Part shown: positions 55,336-64,000 of the stretch, in pieces
Position numbering within the stretch: position 1 is the first letter of the stretch
Layout: the number at the start of each line of letters is the position of its first letter
Program-made: the position numbers and the translations under genes
The notes under the pieces: generated by a model
What the model was told of the DNA's origin: nothing
Databases searched by the model: none
What the model saw: the letters and a program-made list of their open reading frames with translations, nothing else
NCBI RefSeq assembly: GCF_958298935.1
Contig: NC_084933.1
Location: 13,809,001-13,873,000, forward strand
DNA from: Phragmites australis
Taxonomy: Eukaryota > Streptophyta > Magnoliopsida > Poales > Poaceae
Direction of reading: 5' to 3'
DNA length: 64,000 bases

Positions 55336-58300
55336 ATGAGATTCCTTTTCTGGAATGTCAGGGGACTGGTTAAAACAGTCAGAAGAGCTCAATTGAAAGA
55401 GATTATTAAGCAAGAGAGATTAGATGGAATTGGTCTTCAAGAGACCATGAAGGCTGATTTTGATAACAAGGAGTTATCTCAGCTAGTTGGTAATATGAAC
55501 TTTTTCTGGGTCTGGCTACCTCCCATGGGGCTCTCTGGGGATATTCTTGTGGGCATCAAGGGAGATGCTCTTGAAGTGGAAGATCATTGGGTGGGGGAGT
55601 TTTGTATCAAGGTGATCTTGAGAGATAGAAGATTCCATTTTAGATGGGGTATGGTTACAGTATATGAGCCTGCCAATCATTATTTATCAAATGAGTTTAT
55701 CAACGAGTTGCAGGGGATTTGTGACAAGGAGTCACTTCCTCTTGTTTTTGGGGGTGATTTTAACTTGATTAGATCCAAGGAGGATATTAATACGGGTAAT
55801 ATCAACCCAAGACTTGTTGATTTGTTTAATGGTTTCATTGATCTTAATCATCTTAGTGAGCTGAGAAGGAAATGGGGGAGGTTCACTTGGACTAATAAGC
55901 AGAAAAGCTTGGTTATGGTAAATTTGGACAGAGTGTTGGTATATATTGATCGGGAATCCAAATACCCTCTTAGTATTGTAAATAGTCTGACTAGGGTTGG
56001 TTCAGATCACACTCCTTTGTGTTGAACTTGGGAGATAAGCATATGTTTAGGCCAAAGTATTTCTTTTTTGAGAAACAGTGGCTGCTGCAGAGGGGTTTCA
56101 CATATAATTTGATTCACAAATAGGGAGAGTGGAAGGAAAGAATGCCAAATCAAATTTACTCCTTGGACAAATGGCATGGGTGCCTGTCTAAAGCTAGGCA
56201 ATTTCTCAGAGGGTGGCAGTTAGCATAGATTGGTGATAATAAAAAAAAGGAGAAAAGAAATTATTGTGCAGTTGAGTGAGCTTGATCAAAGAGCAGAACA
56301 TGGTGGTCTTATGGCTGTTGATTGGGGCCTTAGATATAAATTGGAAGAAGGAATGGAACATTTATACCTCATGGATGAGATATACTTGCAATAGAGGGGT
56401 GGCCAAGATTGGATCTTGCAGGGAGATAACAATACTGGGTTTTTTCATCAATGTGCTAGTGGTAGAAGAAGAAAGTGTTCCATTTTCACTTTGGAAACTG
56501 AGAATGGGTTGATTTCAGAGCAAGGTGAGTTGGAAAATTTTGTTGCGAGTTTCTATAAAAATCTGTTTGGTTCCAATGATAAGGATCTCATTCATATCAG
56601 AGAAACTTTTTGGGGCATGTGGCAAAGGATTCAGGACCTTGATGGGGATGTTCTGATAAGAGAGATTACTGAAGATGAGATGAAAATGGTGGTGTTTCAC
56701 ATGAAGTTAGATACTGCTCCTGGCCCAAATGGTTTTAGGGTTTCTTTCTTCAAAAATTTATGGGATGTAATAAAAAGTGATATCATGAATATGGTGAGGG
56801 ATTTTTACAAAGGTGTTCTTGATATTAGAAGATTAAACTATGGGGTGATCACTTTGCTTCCTAAGGTTAAGTATGCAACTAACATCAAGCAGTTCATGCC
56901 TATTTGTTTTGCTAAATGTTGATTACAAAATGTTTACCGAGTTGAGACAGACATAATTAGTCCTTTGGCTGATCAAATTATCAAAAAAGAGCAAGCTGTT
57001 TTTATTAAAGGAAGAAACATTTTGGAAGGAGTTGTGATTCTTCATGAGGTTTTACATGAACTCAAGTAGAGCATAAGACCATGTGTCATTATGAAATTTG
57101 ATTTTGAGAAGGCATATGATAAAGTAAAATGAAACTTTTTGTAGAAAGTTTTGGAGAGAAAAGGTTCCCCTGCACTTTGGATCAAATGGGTTATGCAATA
57201 TGTCCAAAAAGACTATGTCTGCATAAATATAAATGGTCAGAGAAGTTCTTATTTTAAGACCTATCAAGGGTTAAGACAAGGGGATCCATTGTCCCCAATT
57301 CTTTCAATCTGGTGGTAGACATTCTAGTGGAACTTATTGATAAGGCTGTTGATAAAGGGTTAATCTCTAGGGTGGTGAACCATTTGATTTTAAGGGGTCT
57401 GTCACATATACAGTATGCTGATGATACTGTCATCATAGTTGATGCGAGTGATCAGTCCATTTTAAACTTGAAGTTGATCTTATATTATTTTGAGTGGTTT
57501 TCTGGTCTCAACATTAATTTCCATAAAAGTGAGGTGTTAGTTTTTGGGTTTGATCAGGAGAGAAAGGAAAACATTGCTAAAATGTTGAATTGTAAGTTGG
57601 GAGTGCTTCCTCTCAGCTATCTAGGTATTTATATTTCAGGATGGCCCCTTGGAAGGGCAAACATATGTCTTCTGGGGGAGAATTAATCCTGACCAATTCT
57701 TGTTTGAGTAGTCTTCCCACTCATACTATGGGCTTCTATCTTCTACCAGCAGGGGTGCATGACAAGATGGATTCTATCAGAGCTAATTTCTTCTGGCAAG
57801 ATGCTGATGGCAAGATGGATTCTATCAGGGCTAATTTCTTCTGGCAAGATGCTGAAGATAAATTTAAATACTATATGGTTAAATGGGAGGCAGTGTGTAG
57901 ACCTAAAGAGTTTGGGGGTCTAGGTATTGCAAACTCAGCCTTTGAATAAGTGTTTGTTGATGAAGTGGATTTGGAAGATTATTAAGAATAGTGAGGACAC
58001 TTGGTGTAAAATCCTTAGAGCCAAATATATAGCTATTGGTCAGTTTTTCAACTCCAAGAAGAGAGGCTCTTCTCAATTCTGGCAAGGTTTACATAAGGTT
58101 AAATATCTGTTTAAGTGGAGGGCTTATTACAAGGTTAATAGGGGGACAAGGTAGCTGAAAAGATACTTGGCTTGGTGATGCTCCTATTTATATCCAATAT
58201 CCTGAGCTGTTTAAATTCAGTGGTGATCCAGATGCCCTTGTGGAGGATTGTGTCATGAATAATAATTGAAAGATTGAATTCAAAAGAAGTTTAAATTAGT

Positions 58301-59003
58301 TTGAACAAGGAAAGCTCCAAGAATTGTATGGGAAGCTTCAAGAAGTGACCTTGAATGACAATGAGGATAAGGTGTTCTAGGCTTTAGATAGTTCTAAAAA
58401 AAAATCAACCAGATCTCTCTACAGGTTTATCATTTTTGGGGGCATTATTAGCAAGGGTGCTAGTAAGATTTGGAAGAGCAAACTGCCTTTGAATATTAAC
58501 ATTTTCCTTTGACAGGCTTCACATGATAGAGTGCAATCTGCTGCTTCTATGAAAAAAAGGGATTGGAAAGGAAGTGAGCATTGTTGCATATGTGAGCATG
58601 TTGAAACAACTGATCATATTTTATTTAGGTGTCCGTTAGCCCATTTTGCTTGTGTTGTCTTATGCAGTGCTTGGGTTGGTCAACCCAACCAAAGTCTATG
58701 GAGTATCTTTTATCTAATTGGCTTAGTTTGAATTTTAAAGGCTCGCAAAAACTGGGTGTCTTTCTTTTTACAGGTCTAGCATGGGCTATTTAGAGAGCTC
58801 GTAAAAAGATGACGATAGAAAAAAAATTTCCTGCGCTTTCTATTGATGTACTTCTTTCAAGGATCTCATATTTGCAGAAATAGAAGATCCTACTTAAAAT
58901 AGATGAAAGGATGGTCATGGAGGCTTTTGTGTCCAATGTTCTTTGGTGGATCTCATCCTTTGAGGTTAATCAGCAGCTCGTGTCAGAAGTGGTGGGGCTT
59001 TAG
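55336..59003 (+). pseudogene. LINE ORF2: endonuclease and reverse transcriptase, decayed
   Basis: ORF2 nicks target DNA and reverse-transcribes element RNA there. The endonuclease at 55336-56030 is nearly intact (229 codons): FWNVRGL, GLQETMKADF (catalytic E), VFGGDFNLIRS, SDHTPL. Then stops. 56416-56922: GDNNTGFFHQCASGRRRKCS, DTAPGPNGF (RT motif), ITLLPKV. 57090-57300: MKFDFEKAYDKV, GLRQGDPLSP. After a frameshift 57390-57430: IQYADDTVI with the catalytic YADD box. 57600-57640: LPLSYLGI. 58560-58660: zinc-binding tail CCICEHVETTDHILFRCPLA. 58780-59000: KFPALSIDVLLSRISYLQK. More than ten stops. A 48-bp tandem duplication is at 57765-57860. Confidence 0.9.
57765..57860 (+). repeat. 48-bp tandem duplication in LINE ORF2
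   Basis: CAAGATGGATTCTATCAGAG and the following 28 bases are repeated once with a single G/A difference, giving two copies of KMDSIRANFFWQDAD in frame. It looks like a local replication slip. Confidence 0.9.
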
Positions 59004-59227
59004 ACTTTCCTCTTGTGACCGGCTAGCTTGGTGTTTTTAGTGTAGTTCCTATTGTTGCTTTTGCTCATGGGTGAGTTGTTGGTCTGTATGATCTTTATCG
59101 TGGTCTGTTGAATTGTTAGTTGATCTTCCCAGCTTATTTTTTTTTCTTTTCTTTCGTAGTTGTCTGTTGTATGACTCTTTATTGGCTTTCAATAAAAACT
59201 GAGTAAAATCTCTTTTCTAAAAAAACA
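59004..59227 (+). terminator. LINE 3' end with polyadenylation signal and A tail
   Basis: AATAAA lies at 59191-59196 and a short A run at 59218-59225, just before the right target duplication. The run is short, as expected for an old insertion. Confidence 0.75.
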
Positions 59228-59345
59228 ACGCACGCTAATATCTTACTACATAAAAAAAATCATTTTTATCAATATAACTTTGGCCGGATTGGTATGCAAA
59301 CCTGAGCTGAGAGGAGATAAGATGGCATCAATGGCAACTAAACCG

Positions 59346-60802
59346 GGGAATTTTTTTTATTTTAGTCTTTTTAAAACTAATATTTTAATAATAGCCTGTC
59401 GAAACCTAAATTTTTAGGAATTAGTCCCTTTTGTCACGCCAAAGTGTTTGACGTGACTCCCCAACTTAGTCACGTCATATTCATTAGCGTGACTAAAATA
59501 GCCACGCTGACGGAAACCCTGACACCTTTACACGTAGATTCGACGTGGCAGCCTGGTTGGCGTGACTCAGGCAAACAGTATTTTCGTGGATAAACAGTGT
59601 TTTCAGCGGTTTCAATTATTTCCTTTCCGCTTTCTCTATTTGAGTAGTGGGGTTGCCGTACTCTAAAATTCATGAACCTTTTTCTGTATGTCCTATAATT
59701 CATGATGAATCCATTTTAAAAGGATTCACCTCAATACCCATCTAAGTTTTAAAATAAAAAAACTCCAAAAATGGTTACTTTTAGAAATTCTAGTAATTTT
59801 AAGGCCTCAAATAAATTCCCAAAAATCTGAGAAAATTCACTAATATTCCTCTCATGTGGCGTAATAATTTCTAAAATTATTTCCAATCCTAGGTTACTTG
59901 GTGAAAAAGTGAGTTCCTTTGCAATGCTCCATTTATATACATTTTTATCATTTCATACTATTTAGCCTTGTAAACGCCCTCTAAATAATTAGTAATTATG
60001 TTCGATTTTCCTCAAAAATTTTCCAGCGCTTGATGCAACATGTAAAGGTCCTATTTGCAAACATGCACATCGGATAGAGTCATAGAATTTGAATTATTCT
60101 TGATGTTTCAAGAATAATTCAAATTCTATGACTCTATCCGATGTGCATGTTTGCAAATAGGACCTTTACATGTTGCATCAAGCGCTGGAAAATTTTTGAG
60201 GAAAATCGAACATAATTACTAATTATTTAGAGGGCGTTTACAAGGCTAAATAGTATGAAATGATAAAAATGTATATAAATGGAGCATTGCAAAGGAACTC
60301 ACTTTTTCACCAAGTAACCTAGGATTGGAAATAATTTTAGAAATTATTACGCCACATGAGAGGAATATTAGTGAATTTTCTCAGATTTTTGGGAATTTAT
60401 TTGAGGCCTTAAAATTACTAGAATTTCTAAAAGTAACCATTTTTGGAGTTTTTTTATTTTAAAACTTAGATGGGTATTGAGGTGAATCCTTTTAAAATGG
60501 ATTCATCATGAATTATAGGACATACGGAAAAAATTTCATGAATTTTAGAGTACGGCAACCCCACTACTCAAATAGAGAAAGCGGAAAGAAAATAATTGAA
60601 ACCGCTGAAAACACTGTTCATCCGCAAAAACAATGTTTCCGCCAGAGTGGCTATTTTGTAACGCCAATGAATACGGCGTGACTAAGTTAGGAGTCACGCC
60701 AGACACTCTGGCGTGATAAAAAAGGCTAGTTTCTGATAATTTAGGTTTCGACGGGTTATTATTAAAATATTAGTTTTAAAAAGACTAAAATAAAAAAAAG
60801 TC
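59346..60802. mobile_element. Giant inverted-repeat (foldback/hairpin) element
   Basis: The whole element is a palindrome centred at 60105/60106 with a 4-nt loop (60104-60107). Arm 59686-60103 and arm 60108-60525 are perfectly complementary at every base I compared line by line (about 418 bp). Outside this the arms continue to the ends with mismatches and one gap of about 60 bp (left arm 59515-59580 has no partner). The ends read GGGAATTTTTTTTATTTTAG and, reverse-complemented, GACTTTTTTTTATTTTAG. The octamer CTAAACCG flanks both sides (59338-59345 and 60803-60810) in direct orientation, as a target duplication would. There is no coding frame. Outer arms carry repeated GTCACGCC / GGCGTGAC words. 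An RNA across it would fold into a very long duplex. Confidence 0.93.
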
Positions 60803-60810
60803 CTAAACCG

Positions 60811-62399
60811 TGCTGGTAATGACATGCAGCAAGCTATTCAACGATCGTGTTGGCGAAAGGGCCATCGATCAATAACCGCCTTTGTCGTGAGGACTTTGCT
60901 TCAATGCTGCGAAACGCCATGTGTCGCAGCAGCCCAGATAATCAGGCAACTCTCATAATTAATCATAGTACAGTACTTGTTTCCTTTCCTACAATTACTG
61001 TTCAATGTTCTAGCTGCTATCATATCTCGACTCTTGAATAGTGGCGCGCCATGGATTAATTCAGATATCTTTAATGGTAGTCCCTTCACCTATAAATAGA
61101 AAAAAAATCAAAGGTAAATAACACATAGTAGCAAACTGAATATCAAAATAATGAGCTAGTTACTCATCAACTGAAAGCATTTGCCATATCTAGGATATAA
61201 TGAAAGAAAAGATAATAATAGGGTGAGGTAATTATGCATGGCTTCATTTCGACATAAGCGATTTTCCTATTCTTGCAGGAATTGAACTGTTTCTTGAAAT
61301 TTCTAGGTTGCAGAGGCCTTATGGAATTCAATCAGAATAATTTTTCAGTTTAAATATCCTAGAATAAGATTGCAGATAAGAAAAAGGAATTCAGGCTGAT
61401 GACCTGAAACTTTGTCATCATCTGCCAAATTGGGTCTGCCTTAAAAAAACATGTACCATGAAGAGATAACCATTGCATGATTTACTTCTTTTAAGCATAC
61501 ATGTATATCTCTAGATAACAAATTGCTTTGACTTGGGTCATCGCTTGACCAAGAGGAAGGGAGACCGGTTCCATTCAAATATAAATAGTGCTACTAGTAC
61601 TGTTGAAGCTTGTTAGGTTTAAATCTTCTTTGCTTCAAGAAGGGACAAATGCAAGTGTGTGGTGTGCACACCCAACCCCTAACCCCCCATGCATGCACTA
61701 ATCTTCTTTTAATAAAGTTCCCAGTGGATGGAGGCTAGCTAGTTTGAGTCAAAGGACATGCATCTTCTGGGCACTGGGAATTATTCTGTTCTCCTCCATG
61801 CACATTAGAATAACATCTTGCCAAGATCATGTTCCTTGATCGATATATACTACCCCCACTTTGCTTTAGTTTTACCAAGACTACAAATGTGCTTTAGGTG
61901 CCTAGCTGCTAAGCCTTCTATTGAATAGTAGTAACATATGCGGAGTTTTGTCTCCATTAGGAAGATCAATATATATCGCACTAGCACAACACTAGCTTGT
62001 GGGCTGACATCCACAACTGCAAGCCGTTCCTTATTTTATTTTGGTTCCAGAGAACCTTGCATCACTAATATTATTGAGCCTAGCTAGGTTTGAGGAATTT
62101 GTACTAGGAATATTGTATTGGATATGGGGATCATGAGCTAGATATATAGGTAGATAAACAGGGTCAATCAGTTCTCACCAGTCTATCTAGCTGGTTCAGA
62201 TAGTTGTTGCTCACCAGCTGTTTATTCCTGATAACACGAAACACTAGCCGTCCCTTGGTTTTGAAAGATCAGCACGTTGGAGAAACTTTTTTACTTGGAA
62301 GTTTTAGATTACTCTACTTAGAATCTTGTAAGAGAATTTGCAATTTGAGTCAAAGCAACTATCCTATGGATCCTCTCTTTCCTATTTTTTTCTTTTCAA
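60811..62399. other. Intergenic sequence without a recognised gene
   Basis: The text is mixed, AT-rich and low-copy looking, with plausible plant promoter words but no coding family, TIR or LTR I can support. Frames at 60847-61041 and 62204-62449 have no recognised domain. Confidence 0.35.
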
Positions 62400-63568
62400 G
62401 GATCTCCAAGAGAGCCTCCATCCATCCCACCCTCCATCCCACCTTATAGCCAAAATTCCCAAAATCTGGTCTCCAACAAACACTCCATCACGATCGCTAG
62501 TTTGGAGTGGCCTCCATCCTCGGCCTCTCGCACGCCAAATCGGGCATGACTCTCTCCTCATACCATCCCCCAACTGCCTTCTCCCCCGTGTACTCGCACC
62601 ACCATTCGGAGCCCTCGTCCTCGTAGTTGGACTAGGACAGAGCCACGCTGCCCCTCCAAGATCCATTGTTTTCTGGCCGCCGCCGCCGCCGGGTCCCCAT
62701 CTCGGGTGCCGCCACCTCGCCTGGGACCAGTCCATGCTCGACGAGCACAAAGGGGAGTGCATGGAGGCGAATGGGAGAACCATGGCCCAGCTGCCTAGTC
62801 AAAATAGTTTGACTAGGCCGGGCCTCGCCGACGTGTGCTGGATCCAGACCGGTCGAGGGCACCCACGGAACCAGTGTGACATGGGGAACTTATCTGGGTA
62901 GATGCAGGCTGGTGAGCTCAGTCAGAGCGTGGTCGACGGCGAGCATGAAGGTAGCAGTGGCTCGGTTTGCTGCGGTGGACCATGCCAGTGACTGGGAGGA
63001 AGGGAACAACAGCGCACACAAGCATTCAGGGGACCTAGGGAGGGTCACCATGCTGCTTGTTAGGACAGAGGAGCTGTGGAGCGGCAGTTCGACGGCGAGC
63101 GATGGAGATGCACACCGAAGTTGGAGAAGATGTCAGCGAGATCTCAAATCAACGGACGATTCAACAGGGTTTGTGTGGGTTGATATCGGGGATGCCTCGC
63201 TTGACTTCCCTCCTGGGTCCTTGGGGCTCAAGCTCAACGGAAATGGTGATGGCATGGAGGATTTTCTCAGCGACATGTTAGATTCCCTTTGCGGTGGTGC
63301 TGCATAGTGGAGAGCGAGCTCAGGCGGTAGTGGGTGAGAGAGGGAAATGAGGAAGGGAAGAGAGAGCTGTAGCCGGGAGAGGAGATATATGGTTACAAAT
63401 ATATGATTAGTTATAAAATATTATTAAAAAATAAGAGAGTAAAATATGGAGGGTGGAATATGGAGGGTCTGTTGGAGTGTGACAAGATATGAAGGGAGAC
63501 TCATTTTGGATGGCCCTCCATATGAAGATATGAAGGGTGAAATATGGAGTGTCTTCTGGAGATTCTCT
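62400..63568. mobile_element. TIR-bounded element with GC-rich interior (Pack-type candidate)
   Basis: The left end GGATCTCCAAGAGAGCCTCC and the reverse complement of the right end GAATCTCCAGAAGACACTCC form an imperfect inverted repeat with further similarity inside (CTCCATCC, CCTCCATATT). Ends of the ATCTCCAACAGA style are common on grass MULE and Harbinger MITEs. The interior 62500-63320 is much richer in G and C than its surroundings and carries an open frame. No target duplication of 3 or 9 bp was seen, so the boundaries are provisional. Confidence 0.45.
62876..63307 (+). CDS. 143-codon open frame in the TIR-bounded element, unknown
   Basis: The frame starts MTWGTYLGRCRLVSS and ends with an orderly C-terminus: GFVWVDIGDASLDFPPGSLG, LKLNGNGDGMEDFLSDMLDS, LCGGAA. 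The acidic, leucine-bearing end is reminiscent of a real protein tail, but I do not recognise the family. The N-terminal two thirds look less protein-like (tryptophan- and serine-rich). It may be a captured gene 3' end or a chance frame in GC-rich DNA. Confidence 0.3.
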   Translation: MTWGTYLGRCRLVSSVRAWSTASMKVAVARFAAVDHASDWEEGNNSAHKHSGDLGRVTMLLVRTEELWSGSSTASDGDAHRSWRRCQRDLKSTDDSTGFVWVDIGDASLDFPPGSLGLKLNGNGDGMEDFLSDMLDSLCGGAA

Positions 63569-64000
63569 AAGTAGTGAACATTCACTATCTCACTGACTAA
63601 AAAATTGTTGGGAGTTGATCAAAAGCCATTGAACTAGTTTTCATAAATTATTGCAATTGTTGATAGGTTCCAAAATTATTGTAGCTAGGTTGGACACTGT
63701 TGCGAGGTGTTCAAAAGTTGTTAACTAGGTTTCAAATAAATTGTGTCAGGTTTCAAAAATTATTGGCCATTTCAAAAACTTATTGGATAAGGTTTTAGTT
63801 ATTGTTACCCAGTTTTCAGAAAGCCTGAGAGCGTGTTCATGAGAACATAGCCTCACAAAATAAAACCCAATCACAATTTATAATCTTCCAAACGATATCT
63901 GCCTATTCCTCGACTGCCCGTCCCGACTGTTGTTTCAAAGTACGTTTTAGCAACATTCCAAATAAATTGATTCTGAATTTAGACATATGAATAAGAACAT
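63569..64000. other. No feature seen at the right edge
   Basis: AT-rich sequence with loosely repeated words (GGTTTCAAAAATTATTG, AGGTTCCAAAATTATTG) between 63620 and 63800. No gene is recognised. Confidence 0.35.

Larger units (their letters stand above)
43206..59227 (+). mobile_element. L1-type LINE, interrupted by a gypsy element
   Basis: The non-LTR element has a leader, ORF1 with a zinc-knuckle and DUF4283-like region, ORF2 with endonuclease and reverse transcriptase, an AATAAA-bearing 3' tail and a short A run. It is flanked by ACGCACACTAATA (43193-43205) and ACGCACGCTAATA (59228-59240), a 13-bp target duplication with one mismatch. Removing the gypsy element and its duplicated 5 bp leaves about 7.3 kb, full length for a plant L1. 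Stops and frameshifts in both ORFs make it inactive. Confidence 0.9.

Noticed and set aside
60847..62449. Possible host gene between the palindrome and the TIR element
   Set aside because: Frames are short, lack domains and show no consistent splice structure.
1..64000. tRNA, rRNA, CRISPR arrays, bacterial operons or riboswitches
   Set aside because: No stretch fits them. The tRNA-like promoter boxes at 5190-5319 belong to a SINE, and the repeats are transposon-related.

Overview
The window is nuclear DNA from a grass, probably a panicoid. The evidence is Ty3-gypsy, Ty1-copia (SIRE-like and RE1-like), CACTA, hAT, L1-type LINE and MITE families typical of Poaceae, all nested, around one well-preserved gene with GC-rich, grass-style coding sequence. 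There are no operons, rRNA genes or CRISPR arrays. Almost every long reading frame outside that gene is a decayed transposon gene or a chance frame. The species cannot be fixed from the sequence.

Layout. 1-3.7 kb: part of a SIRE-like LTR, a reversed copia gag remnant and a 140-bp tandem repeat. 4.3-5.1, 9.9-11.1, 20.5-21.5 and 35.3-36.5 kb: pieces of a low-copy module (blocks A, B, D, E) present about three times and split apart by transposons. 5.1-8.3 kb: an RE1-like copia element lacking RT, with a tRNA-derived SINE in its LTR. 8.3-9.5 kb: a reversed LTR. 10.5-12.3 kb: three MITE candidates. 12.3-17.6 kb: gypsy gag and LTR fragments. 17.7-20.2 kb: a decayed hAT element with a duplicated 3' tail. 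23.6-26.3 kb: a CACTA element inside another CACTA element; the inner one carries a broken EXO70 fragment. 26.9-32.5 kb: the 5' half of a coding CACTA element (TNP2 transposase), split by a 3.2-kb solo LTR with a matching 5-bp target duplication and truncated by a second related LTR.

36.9-38.3 kb (minus strand): a three-exon gene for an F-box / Sel1-repeat / MYND zinc-finger protein of the At1g67340 type, apparently intact (383 aa). It is the only complete host gene recognised. A 1.2-kb CACTA element with target duplication AGG lies about 1 kb upstream of its start codon.

43.2-59.2 kb: a 7.3-kb L1-type LINE (ORF1, ORF2, poly-A, target duplication) interrupted by an 8.7-kb gypsy element with two LTRs. 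A short piece that reads as plastid ndhB lies inside that gypsy pol region. 59.3-60.8 kb: a 1.46-kb inverted repeat with perfect arms of about 418 bp, a 4-nt loop and flanking 8-bp direct repeats; this is the most striking structure here. 62.4-63.6 kb: a TIR-bounded segment with a GC-rich interior, possibly carrying captured gene sequence.

The order of events can partly be read from the nesting: gypsy into LINE, solo LTR into CACTA TNP2, CACTA into CACTA, SINE into copia LTR. The sequence offers no evidence for a multi-gene functional pathway. The best candidates for undescribed biology are the long perfect hairpin, the EXO70-carrying CACTA element, the plastid-derived segment in the gypsy element and the triplicated low-copy module beside the MYND gene.
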